From Laedolimicola ammoniilytica (GTDB lineage Bacteria > Bacillota > Clostridia > Lachnospirales > Lachnospiraceae), in assembly GCF_025567165.1 (NCBI RefSeq), contig NZ_JAOQKC010000014.1:1-64000 (forward strand): DNA of 64,000 nt. The letters run 5' to 3'. This document shows, one piece after another, positions 25,661-33,746 of this stretch. Numbering within the stretch: the first letter of the stretch is position 1; every line of letters begins with the position of its first letter. The notes below the pieces were generated by a model. That model was given only the letters and a program-made list of their open reading frames with translations. It ran no database searches and was not told the origin of the DNA. The position numbers and the translations under genes were made by a program.

Positions 25661-26632
25661 ATGGGAAAATCAATCGACGTAAAAAAATTCTTGTTACACA
25701 ATCTTGTGTTGCTGGGCATCGTGGTACTGTGCGTGGTAACGGCGATTGTGGAGCCTTTATTTCTGACACAGAATAACTTTACCAATATTTTGAGACAGTT
25801 CGGTCCCTTAAGCTTTGTAGCGCTGGGTATGACCTACGTGATCATTGGCGGCTTTCTGGACCTGTCTGTGGTAGGTATCATTTCACTGGTAGGCGTGGTG
25901 ACGCTGTCCCTGATTGACCCGTTGGGTCAGGTGGGCGCGCTGCTCTGCGGCCTGCTTCTGGGAACCTTCTTAGGCTTCCTGAACGGCGTGATCCTGGTGG
26001 GCTTTGGCGCCCGGATTCAGGCGGAGGTTCTGTTCATCACCTATGGAATGAGCTCGATCTTCGGGGCTATTGCGCTGATTTATACCAATTCCGAGACGGA
26101 GCATATGTCCCGCCTGTCCAATCCCTACACCATTTTCACTTGGATTGGAAAGGGAAAAGTGGGCCCCCTGGCGGTATCCATGATTCTCTTTGTCATTTCA
26201 CTGGTGGCGGTGGAGTGGTTCTACCGTAAGACTCTCTGGGGCCGACAGATCGCGCTGATGGGCGGCAATAAGATTGCGGCGACGCTTTGTGGTTACAATA
26301 TGAAGCGCACCATGGTTCTGGTATATACCATCTGCGGCCTGTTCGCAGGCATGGGTTCGATTGTTCTGATTTCACGTGTTACGACCGCGTCTCCGGTGGC
26401 CGGAGCAGGCTATGAGACGGACGCCATCATGTCCGTAGTCGTAGGCGGCACGGCGCTGGCCGGAGGAACCGGAAGCGGCATCCGGACCGTGCTCGGAGTA
26501 CTGTTAATTATCTTGTTATCCAACTGTATGAATATGCTGGGCGTGTCTACTTATCTGCAGACCATCATGAAGGGTCTCGTTCTTGTCATCGCTATCTGGC
26601 TGGATAATCGTAAAGAACAACAGATTCATTAA
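25661..26632 (+). CDS. sugar ABC transporter permease 1 (RbsC-like)
   Basis: This 323-residue polytopic membrane protein belongs to the BPD_transp_2 family, with about eight to ten hydrophobic helices and the motifs GGFLDLSVVGIISL, GFLNGVILVGFGA and VVGGTALAGGTGSG. It forms half of the channel with the next gene product. It starts 16 bases after the ATPase gene. Confidence 0.93.
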   Translation: MGKSIDVKKFLLHNLVLLGIVVLCVVTAIVEPLFLTQNNFTNILRQFGPLSFVALGMTYVIIGGFLDLSVVGIISLVGVVTLSLIDPLGQVGALLCGLLLGTFLGFLNGVILVGFGARIQAEVLFITYGMSSIFGAIALIYTNSETEHMSRLSNPYTIFTWIGKGKVGPLAVSMILFVISLVAVEWFYRKTLWGRQIALMGGNKIAATLCGYNMKRTMVLVYTICGLFAGMGSIVLISRVTTASPVAGAGYETDAIMSVVVGGTALAGGTGSGIRTVLGVLLIILLSNCMNMLGVSTYLQTIMKGLVLVIAIWLDNRKEQQIH

Positions 26633-26644
26633 GGAGGGCAGAAG

Positions 26645-27613
26645 ATGGATACCAAGCGTGTTTTCATAAAAGCAAAACAAGTTTTACTGAAGCAGAAAGC
26701 AGTATTGGCGATTCTGGCAATGCTGATTCTAATGTTGTTTTTCAACACACAGTTTTACAGTGTATACAACTGGATGAACGTATTCCGTTCCGCGACGGTA
26801 CAGGGAATCATTGCCATGGGCGTGACTATGACCGTGCTCTGCGCGGCCTGCGATCTGTCGGTGGGTGGAATCATGTGTCTGTCCGGTGTTATTACGGTTC
26901 TGATGATCAATTCCGGTATGCCCATCGCGGTAGCCTGCCTCTGCGCATTGCTGGCCGGAGCGGCTGTGGGTCTGGTCAATGGGTTCCTGGTAGTACATCA
27001 GAGAACGGAGCCCTTTATCATTACTCTGGGTATGGGAACCCTGCTGAAGGGTATCTGCCAGCAGCTGACGGACGCGCACCCGATTGCCTGCACCAATATG
27101 GAATTCATGAAGATTTCCAATACCAAGATTTTCGGACATATTCCGATTCTGGTGCTGTATATGGCGATCATTCTGGTGATTTTTTTCTGCGTGCTGCGGT
27201 TTACGACCTACGGAAGAAACTGCTATGCCATCGGAGGCAATTATGATGTGGCGAAATATTCCGGTATCAATACGGTGATGATCAAGTGGTCCACTTTTGT
27301 AATCTCCGGCGTGATGGCGGCGCTGGCGGGTATTCTCCTGTCCTCCAGAATGAACTCTGCGTCCTCCGTGTACGGAGACAATACCGGTATGCTGGTCAAC
27401 TGCGGCGTCGTAATCGGCGGAACCTCCTTCGCGGGTGGTATCGGCGGTGTGGTACAGAGCTTTATAGGAGTGTTCGTTTTGCAGTTGATGTCTAACTGTA
27501 TGGACTGTCTGGGAATCGGAGCCTATGTGCAGCAGCTTCTGCAGGGTATCATTATTGTACTGATTCTGGGATTTGACTGCTTCGGCCGTCTGAGAAAGCG
27601 GGAGCATGTATAA
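26645..27613 (+). CDS. sugar ABC transporter permease 2 (RbsC-like)
   Basis: This 322-residue permease is a paralogue of the previous gene product with the same family motifs (CDLSVGGIMCLSG, GLVNGFLVVHQRTEPFI, VIGGTSFAGGIGG). Two different permeases imply a heterodimeric channel. AGGAGGGCAG precedes the ATG, 12 bases after the previous stop. Confidence 0.93.
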   Translation: MDTKRVFIKAKQVLLKQKAVLAILAMLILMLFFNTQFYSVYNWMNVFRSATVQGIIAMGVTMTVLCAACDLSVGGIMCLSGVITVLMINSGMPIAVACLCALLAGAAVGLVNGFLVVHQRTEPFIITLGMGTLLKGICQQLTDAHPIACTNMEFMKISNTKIFGHIPILVLYMAIILVIFFCVLRFTTYGRNCYAIGGNYDVAKYSGINTVMIKWSTFVISGVMAALAGILLSSRMNSASSVYGDNTGMLVNCGVVIGGTSFAGGIGGVVQSFIGVFVLQLMSNCMDCLGIGAYVQQLLQGIIIVLILGFDCFGRLRKREHV

Positions 27614-27631
27614 GTAAAGGAGAGACAGACT

Positions 27632-28675
27632 ATGAGCGTGACAGTGAAAGCATTTGACAAACTTCGGGACGGACGGATCGCGAACCTGTACACCATTGAG
27701 AATCAGAAGGGGATGCAAGCCGTATTGACGGATTTCGGAGCCGTTCTGGTGAAGCTTCTGGTGCTGGATCAGGACGGAAAGCTGAGAGATGTGGTGCTGG
27801 GTTATGACGAACTGGAAAAATACGAGGATAATTTTGATATGCTGGGAACGACAGTGGGCCGTAATGTGAACCGGATTGAGAAGGGCCGTTTTACTATCGA
27901 CGGCGTGGAGTATCAGCTGGAAATCAATGAGAATGATAATAACATTCACAGCAGCATGGCCCACGGCTTCCACAAGGTCCTCTGGGAGGCAGAGAGTTTC
28001 ACGGATGACAGCGTATCCTTCACCTATCACAGCCCCGACATGGAAAACGGATTTCCGGGCAATCTGGATATCTCACTGACCTATACGCTGACGGATACAG
28101 GCGCTCTGATTCTGTCCTATTATGGAACCACAGATAAAAAGACACTGGTAAATCTTACCAATCACTCTTATTTTAACCTGTCTGGCTATGAGACGGGCAA
28201 TATTTTGGATACCATCGTGTGGATCAACGCGGAGCAGTTTACACCGGTGCGGAAGGGAATCATTCCCACCGGGGAAATCCGCGATGTGGCTGGTACGCCC
28301 ATGGATTTTCGGAAGCCCAGGGCCATCGGGCAGGAGATTCACGCCGATGACGAGCAGCTGAAGCTGGTCTATGGCTACGATCACAATTTCGTTTTGAAAG
28401 GTTTCGGAAAGGGACTCCGCAAAGCCGCGACAGCCGAGAGTCCCAAGTCGGGCATTCGGATGACCGTGTATACAGATCTGCCGGGCCTGCAGTTTTACGC
28501 AGGCAATACCACCCGGGACATCATAGGAAAGGGCGGTGTGCTGATTACGAAAAATAGCGGCTTCTGTATGGAAAGCCATTATTACGCCAACAGCATCAAC
28601 ACTCCGAATTTCCCGCAGCCCATTCTGGATAAGGGCGGGCTGTATAAGACGACGACTATCTATCAGTTTACATAA
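27632..28675 (+). CDS. galM: aldose 1-epimerase
   Basis: This 347-residue protein has the mutarotase pattern: NRIEKGRF, a His in HGFHKVLWE, NHSYFNLSG with the second catalytic His, and a C-terminal Glu in CMESHYYANSINTPNFP. It interconverts alpha and beta anomers of a free aldose such as glucose. In this operon it would help use a sugar freed by the glycosidase that follows. Confidence 0.92.
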   Translation: MSVTVKAFDKLRDGRIANLYTIENQKGMQAVLTDFGAVLVKLLVLDQDGKLRDVVLGYDELEKYEDNFDMLGTTVGRNVNRIEKGRFTIDGVEYQLEINENDNNIHSSMAHGFHKVLWEAESFTDDSVSFTYHSPDMENGFPGNLDISLTYTLTDTGALILSYYGTTDKKTLVNLTNHSYFNLSGYETGNILDTIVWINAEQFTPVRKGIIPTGEIRDVAGTPMDFRKPRAIGQEIHADDEQLKLVYGYDHNFVLKGFGKGLRKAATAESPKSGIRMTVYTDLPGLQFYAGNTTRDIIGKGGVLITKNSGFCMESHYYANSINTPNFPQPILDKGGLYKTTTIYQFT

Positions 28676-28707
28676 TGAAAACATAAAAGAAGGAGGAGTC
28701 TGTGGTC

Positions 28708-30096
28708 ATGAAAAAACAGGTAAAAATTGTAACAATTGGTGGAGGCAGCAGTTACACGCCTGAGCTGATCGAGGGGTTCATCAGGCGCTATGAAGAGCTT
28801 CCCATCGGGGAAATGTGGCTGGTGGATGTGGAGCGCGGCAAAGAAAAGCTGCGTATCGTATCGGAACTGGCACAGAGAATGTGGGATGCTTCGCCCTATC
28901 AGGTAAAGGTGCATACGACGCTGGATCGCCGGGAAGCGCTTCCGGGGGCGGATTTTGTGACCACACAGTTCCGTGTGGGACTTCTGGAGGCTCGGATTAA
29001 GGATGAGCGTATCCCGGATCTGCACGGAATGCTGGGGCAGGAGACCAACGGCGCAGGCGGTATCTTCAAGGCCTTCCGGACTATTCCGGTTATCGGACAG
29101 ATTATCGACGATATGCGGGAGCTGTGTCCGGATGCCTGGCTGATCAATTTTACGAATCCCAGCGGTATGGTGACTGAGGCGGCCATCAAAAAATTTGGCT
29201 GGAAGAAGACCATCGGTCTGTGTAACGTGCCGACCATCGCGCAGATGCGGGAGTCGGGCAATATCGGCGAGACTGAAGAGGAGCTGACTTATCAGTTCGC
29301 CGGACTGAATCATTTCCACTGGCATAAAGTGACAAACCGCGACGGCGAGGATGTGACAGCGGAGGTTCTGAAGCATGTCAATGAGAAGAACGGCGGTACG
29401 CCGGTGAATATCTATCAGGAGCCGTTCCCGGAGGAACTGCTGGATTCCATGAAAATGGTTCCCTGCGGTTATCACAGATATTATTTTATGCAGCGGGAGA
29501 TGCTGGAACACAGTATCCAGGAGTTCAAAAAGGGCGGAACCAGAGCCGAGCAGATGTATCAGGTGGAGCATGAGCTGTTTGAGCTCTACGCTCAGCCGGG
29601 ACTTCACGAGAAGCCGGAGCAGCTTGGCAAGCGCGGCGGAGCCTATTATAGTGACGCGGCCTGTGAGTGTATCAGCGCCATTTACAATGACAGGCATCTG
29701 AGAATGACGGTCAGCACCGAAAATAAGGGTGCGCTTCCCTGTCTGGCACCGGATTCCATCGTGGAGGTCAGCAGCCTGATTTCCGCCAGGGGAGCGGAGC
29801 CCATCGCATGGGGCGAGATGCCGCCTGCGGCAAGAGGCTGGCTGCAGCTGATGAAGGCCATGGAGGAGTGCGTCATCGAGGCGGCTATTACGGGAGATTA
29901 TGGTCTGGCGCTGGAGGCCTTTACCATGAATCCGTTGATCGAAAGCGGAAAAGAGGGCAAGCGGGTGTTAGATGAGCTTTTGGTAGCCCATGAGAAGTAC
30001 CTGCCCCAGTTTGCGGAGAAGATTCAGGAACTGAAGGCTGCCGGTGTGGAGACCGACGACGAGGTAGTCCGGGAGCTTCTGAGAAAGGGACTGTAG
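28708..30096 (+). CDS. GH4 6-phospho-beta-glucosidase-like enzyme
   Basis: This 462-residue protein belongs to glycoside hydrolase family 4, which uses NAD and a divalent metal in an oxidation-elimination mechanism. Visible motifs are the dinucleotide loop TIGGGSSYTPE, INFTNPSGMVTEA, the metal Cys in GLCNVPT and GLNHFHW. The pattern fits 6-phospho-beta-glucosidases better than alpha-galactosidases, but that is a judgement by eye. The start is taken at ATG 28708, because AGGAGGAG lies nine bases before it and only three before the upstream GTG. The second ROK kinase starts one base after the stop. Confidence 0.87.
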   Translation: MKKQVKIVTIGGGSSYTPELIEGFIRRYEELPIGEMWLVDVERGKEKLRIVSELAQRMWDASPYQVKVHTTLDRREALPGADFVTTQFRVGLLEARIKDERIPDLHGMLGQETNGAGGIFKAFRTIPVIGQIIDDMRELCPDAWLINFTNPSGMVTEAAIKKFGWKKTIGLCNVPTIAQMRESGNIGETEEELTYQFAGLNHFHWHKVTNRDGEDVTAEVLKHVNEKNGGTPVNIYQEPFPEELLDSMKMVPCGYHRYYFMQREMLEHSIQEFKKGGTRAEQMYQVEHELFELYAQPGLHEKPEQLGKRGGAYYSDAACECISAIYNDRHLRMTVSTENKGALPCLAPDSIVEVSSLISARGAEPIAWGEMPPAARGWLQLMKAMEECVIEAAITGDYGLALEAFTMNPLIESGKEGKRVLDELLVAHEKYLPQFAEKIQELKAAGVETDDEVVRELLRKGL

Positions 30097-30097
30097 C

Positions 30098-31060
30098 ATG
30101 AAGTTTTATATTGGAATTGACGTGGGTGGTACGAAGATTGCTTACGGTCTGTTTGATGAAGCGCGCAAGCTGCTGGTGAGAAAGCAGACAGCTTCGGATG
30201 ATCAGAAGGAAGGCCAGGAGTTTTTTGAGCCGGTGCTGGAGATTATCCGGGGATTTATGGAGGAGACCGGGAACCGTGGAGGAACCGTGGAGGGTATCGG
30301 CATCGGGATCACAGGTTTTGTAGATTTTGAAAAAGGAGCCCTGACGAAGACGGCCAGTCTGCCGAAGCTTAATAATTTTGCAGTGGTGGATTACCTGAAA
30401 TCCAGGCTGGATCAGGATATCCGCATCGTCATGGACAATGACTGTCACTGTGGCGCGCTGGCGGAATATCGGCAGGGCGCTGGCCGGGGACGCCGGAATA
30501 TGTTGTACTGTCCGGTCAGCACCGGAATCTCCAGCGGCATGATCATTGACGGAAGGCTGTTTCGCGGCAGCAACGGGGCATCCGGCGAGAGCGGGCATAT
30601 GCTTGCTGCAGTGCCGGAAGAGGTGGGCATGGCCTGCAGCTGTGGCAATGTGGGCTGCTTTAATTCTCTGGGTTCCGGAAAAGCAATCTTAAAATATGTA
30701 AAAAAATGGATCAAAGAAGACGGGGAAAGCTCTATTCTGCCGGAACTGGCAGGGGGCGTGGATCAGATTACGACCCGCCATATCAACGAGGCATATGAGA
30801 AAGGCGACGCAGTAGCCATCCGGGCTGTAGAACAGATGGCCCACTATCTGGCCATCTGGATTTTCGACGTTTACATGCTTCTGAATATCGACTGCATCGT
30901 ATTCAGCGGCGGTCTGCTGGCCATGGGCGACAAGCTGTTCGGGCGGATGAAAGAGGAGTTTGAGCGGTATCACACCAATGAGTTCCCGGTGGAATTTTTT
31001 CAGACGGAGCTGGGAAGCGATTCTGGACTTATCGGCGCGGTTGAGTTATTATTTGACTGA
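30098..31060 (+). CDS. ROK family sugar kinase (second paralogue)
   Basis: This 320-residue ROK protein resembles the first gene of the operon along its whole length (shared IGIDxGGTKxAYGLFD start, HYxAxxxxxxxMLxNI and the FGRM/VxxEFxRY end). It has DVGGTK, ESGHM and zinc knuckle CSCGNVGC; the usual Glu after the knuckle is Asn. Immediate coupling to the GH4 gene suggests it supplies the 6-phosphorylated glucoside that GH4 needs, as BglK kinases do. The other paralogue might phosphorylate the free glucose released by cleavage, or the roles could be reversed. Confidence 0.87.
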   Translation: MKFYIGIDVGGTKIAYGLFDEARKLLVRKQTASDDQKEGQEFFEPVLEIIRGFMEETGNRGGTVEGIGIGITGFVDFEKGALTKTASLPKLNNFAVVDYLKSRLDQDIRIVMDNDCHCGALAEYRQGAGRGRRNMLYCPVSTGISSGMIIDGRLFRGSNGASGESGHMLAAVPEEVGMACSCGNVGCFNSLGSGKAILKYVKKWIKEDGESSILPELAGGVDQITTRHINEAYEKGDAVAIRAVEQMAHYLAIWIFDVYMLLNIDCIVFSGGLLAMGDKLFGRMKEEFERYHTNEFPVEFFQTELGSDSGLIGAVELLFD

Positions 31061-31071
31061 GGTGAAATAAT

Positions 31072-31905
31072 ATGAGTATTCGACTGATTGCGTTCGACTT
31101 GGACGGAACGCTTCTGAAAGAGGATAAGACAGTTTCCGGGAGAACCATGGCCGCGCTTCAGAATGCGACGGATCGCGGCATCTATCTGGTGCCCTCCACA
31201 GGCAGAATTTACGACGGCATGCCGGATGTGGTAAAGAATATGCCTTTTGTCCGCTATGCCATAACGGTCAATGGAGCGCAGATTTATGACGTGAAAGAAA
31301 AAAGGATTTTGCACCGGGCAGAGCTGACCCGGGCGGAGTCAGAGGCTGTCTTTGCTTACGGCAGAGATTGGGAAGTACTCTGCGGCTGCTATCAGAATGG
31401 CCAGGGCCTGATGGAAGAGAAGGATTTTGCGGATCTGCGGTTCTATGCCCAGAATGTAAAGGCGGCAGAAATGATGAAGCAGGTGTACCGGCCTTTGAAA
31501 AATATGGAGAAAAGGATCTTCGATATAGAGCCGACGATTCAGAAGATTCAGTATTATTTCCGGGAAATTCCGGAGAGGAACCGGAGACTGCCGGAGATGA
31601 AGGCGCATTTTCCCAATCTGGAGATTTCCACATCCCTGCCGAACAACATTGAGATTAATTCGGCTAAGGCGAATAAGGGCCTGGCACTAAAATTCCTGTG
31701 CGGATATCTGGGAATCGGGCTGGAGGAATGTATGGCGTTCGGCGACGGAACCAACGATCTGGCGCTTCTGAAGACTGCAGGCAGAGGCATGGCCATGGCT
31801 AATGCGGACCCGGAAGTGTTGAAAGCAACGGCGTATCATACGGCCTGTACCAATGAAGAGGACGGCGTGGCGATCGAGATAGAAACCTGTTTAAAAGAAG
31901 TATAA
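31072..31905 (+). CDS. Cof-type HAD hydrolase
   Basis: This 277-residue protein is a HAD phosphatase of the Cof/YidA class with FDLDGTLL (nucleophile Asp), VNGAQI, a type IIB cap and the final motif FGDGTNDLALL. It probably dephosphorylates sugar phosphates, perhaps as a safety valve in this operon. It begins 11 bases after the ROK gene and ends at a terminator shared with the facing DeoR gene. Confidence 0.9.
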   Translation: MSIRLIAFDLDGTLLKEDKTVSGRTMAALQNATDRGIYLVPSTGRIYDGMPDVVKNMPFVRYAITVNGAQIYDVKEKRILHRAELTRAESEAVFAYGRDWEVLCGCYQNGQGLMEEKDFADLRFYAQNVKAAEMMKQVYRPLKNMEKRIFDIEPTIQKIQYYFREIPERNRRLPEMKAHFPNLEISTSLPNNIEINSAKANKGLALKFLCGYLGIGLEECMAFGDGTNDLALLKTAGRGMAMANADPEVLKATAYHTACTNEEDGVAIEIETCLKEV

Positions 31906-31917
31906 GAAGATAAAAAT

Positions 31918-31960
31918 ACCGCTTTTCCGGAAAAAAGCAAACCGAAAAAGCGGTGTTTTT
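31918..31960. terminator. bidirectional terminator between HAD and DeoR genes
   Basis: ACCGCTTTTCCGG and CCGAAAAAGCGGT form an 13-position stem with A and T runs outside, serving both converging genes. Confidence 0.85.
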
Positions 31961-32714
31961 ATGCCTGTGTCGTGGTGGTGATGACCTGGATGCCGTGGCG
32001 TTCCATGGTCTCTTTGCATTCCGGGGTAATTTGGTCGTCGGTAACGACCATGGAGACCTCTTCGGAATCGAACAGCTTGGCGACGCTGCGTTTTCCGAAT
32101 TTATCGGAGGTGGTCAACACGATGACATGGTCGGCCTGCTTCGCAAATTCTTTTACCACGGCACTTCGGGTGTGATTGATATTAGTGAAGCCGTTTTCCT
32201 CGGTGTAGCCGTCTACGCCGACGAACAGCTTGTCTACGTGGTATTCCCGGGCGCAGAGCTGCGTGACGGGGCCGGTGGTAACCTCGGCTACCGTATCGTA
32301 ATCGCCGCCCAGCAGAATAATGTGCGCGGTAGGCACCTGATTCAGGTAGCGGGCGATATAAGCGGAATTGGTGATAATGGTGACGTCTTTCTGAATGGCC
32401 GCTTCCAGCGCGAACAGGGCGCAGGTGGAACCGGACTCAATCATAATGGTCTCCATGGGCTCGACGATCTCCATGGCCCGTTTGGCGATGGCCTTTTTCT
32501 CCGAATAATGGAAAGCCATACGGGAATTGATGGCGTCCGGCGAGGCCTTTGTGGCGTAGCCGTGCTGACGTCTTAAGAGTCCCTGGGACTCCAGCTCCTC
32601 CAGGTCCTTGCGGATAGTTACCATGGAGAGCTTCAGAAGCTCGGACAGCTCCTGGACGCTGACCTTTTCTTTCTCATTGACGAGGTTTATGATTTGTAAA
32701 TGGCGTTCTTTCAT
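31959..32714 (-). CDS. DeoR-family sugar-operon repressor
   Basis: This 251-residue regulator has an N-terminal DeoR HTH (VSVQELSELLKLSMVTIRKDLEELESQGLL, residues about 18-50) and the C-terminal sensor domain with ESGSTC and GGDY, which binds a phosphorylated sugar. AAGGAG lies ten bases before ATG 32714; the ATG at 32735 lies upstream of that site, so the shorter form is chosen. It is divergent from the glycyl-radical activase gene and faces the sugar operon, so it may control either. Confidence 0.88.
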   Translation of the reverse strand: MKERHLQIINLVNEKEKVSVQELSELLKLSMVTIRKDLEELESQGLLRRQHGYATKASPDAINSRMAFHYSEKKAIAKRAMEIVEPMETIMIESGSTCALFALEAAIQKDVTIITNSAYIARYLNQVPTAHIILLGGDYDTVAEVTTGPVTQLCAREYHVDKLFVGVDGYTEENGFTNINHTRSAVVKEFAKQADHVIVLTTSDKFGKRSVAKLFDSEEVSMVVTDDQITPECKETMERHGIQVITTTTQA

Positions 32715-32794
32715 TTGCTTCGTTCTCCTTTGCATTTATTATATAATAAGTGGGAAAATAATGCCACATATTTTCGCTAAAAATTTCAAGAATA

Positions 32795-32858
32795 TTTCAA
32801 ACGAAATATAAAATAATTTCAAAAATAAGTTTACAAACAATAATGCGAATGATAAACT
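32795..32858 (+). promoter_or_regulatory. promoter of the activase gene and TTTC-N4-GAAA element
   Basis: TTTACA (32830-32835) and TAAACT (32853-32858) are 17 bases apart ahead of the activase gene. TTTCAAACGAAA (32795-32806) lies upstream. The same TTTC-N4-GAAA form is found ahead of the glycyl-radical enzyme at 38843, so a shared regulator is likely. Confidence 0.55.
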
Positions 32859-32888
32859 AAGAATAAGAAAAGAAAAAGGAGTTATTTC

Positions 32889-33668
32889 ATGGGAAATTCA
32901 GCAGAAAAAGGGCTTATTTTTAATATTCAGAAGTTCAGTATCAACGACGGACCGGGCATTCGCTCCACCGTATTTTTCGCGGGCTGTCCCTTAAGCTGCC
33001 GCTGGTGTTCTAACCCGGAATCCCAGAACCGCTTCCGGAAGAAGGCGCTGGCGTCGGGCGATAAGAAGCTCATTGGCCGGGAATGGACCGTGGAAGAGGT
33101 GCTGGAGGAAGTGGAGAAGGACCGGGAGTTCTATGAGGAATCCGGGGGCGGTATCACCCTGTCCGGCGGTGAGGTATTGCAGCAGCACGCCTTTGCGGTG
33201 GAGCTTCTGAAGGAGGCGCAGAGCCGGGGACTGCACTGCGCGGCGGAGACTACTGGGTATGCCAGCCACGAGGTATTTCGGGAGTTTGTGGAGTATATTG
33301 ACCTGCTTCTTTTTGATATGAAGCATTGGGATCGGGAAAAGCATTTTGAAAAGACAGGCGTGTATAACGATATAATTCTGGAAAATATGGGATACGCAGT
33401 GTCCCAGGGGATTCCGCTGATTGCCCGGATTCCGGTGATCCCGAAGTTCAATGCCAGCCTGAAGGATGCGGCAGGGATGGCAGAAAACTTATGTAAACTT
33501 GGAATCCGTGAGGTACATCTGCTCCCTTTCCATCAGTTCGGGGAAAAGAAATACGAGCAGCTGGAGACAGAGTATGAGATGAGCGGTGTGCCGCAGCTGC
33601 ATCCGGAGCAGTTGCAGAAGTACATCCAGGTATTCCTGGACAGGGGACTGGACGCCAGCTTTAAGTAA
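32889..33668 (+). CDS. glycyl-radical enzyme activating enzyme, short form
   Basis: This 259-residue radical SAM protein has the start FSINDGPGIRSTVFF and the cluster motif C33-x3-C37-x2-C40 (CPLSCRWC), followed by SNPESQ and, later, GGGITLSGGEVL. It would make the glycyl radical in a partner enzyme, surely the one at 36324. The CSNPES context is that of dehydratase/lyase activases, which mostly carry an eight-Cys ferredoxin insert here. This protein goes straight to the TVEEVLEEVEKD helix and lacks that insert, as E. coli PflA does. AAAGGAG precedes the ATG. Confidence 0.9.
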   Translation: MGNSAEKGLIFNIQKFSINDGPGIRSTVFFAGCPLSCRWCSNPESQNRFRKKALASGDKKLIGREWTVEEVLEEVEKDREFYEESGGGITLSGGEVLQQHAFAVELLKEAQSRGLHCAAETTGYASHEVFREFVEYIDLLLFDMKHWDREKHFEKTGVYNDIILENMGYAVSQGIPLIARIPVIPKFNASLKDAAGMAENLCKLGIREVHLLPFHQFGEKKYEQLETEYEMSGVPQLHPEQLQKYIQVFLDRGLDASFK

Positions 33669-33680
33669 ATACAGCGAAGG

Positions 33681-33727
33681 AAAACCGGCTGCCCGGGCTT
33701 ATGATAAGCTCCGGACAGCCGGTTTTT
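33681..33727. terminator. bidirectional terminator between activase and 6PGDH genes
   Basis: AAAACCGGCTG and CAGCCGGTTTT form the outer stem, with further pairing CCGG/CCGG inside, and T6 on the right. It separates two converging genes. Confidence 0.85.
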
Positions 33728-33746
33728 TCAGGGGATACAGTCTGAA

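Noticed and set aside
26729..28030. 433-codon minus-strand frame
   Set aside because: It spans parts of a permease gene and galM on the opposite strand and has no protein-like motifs.
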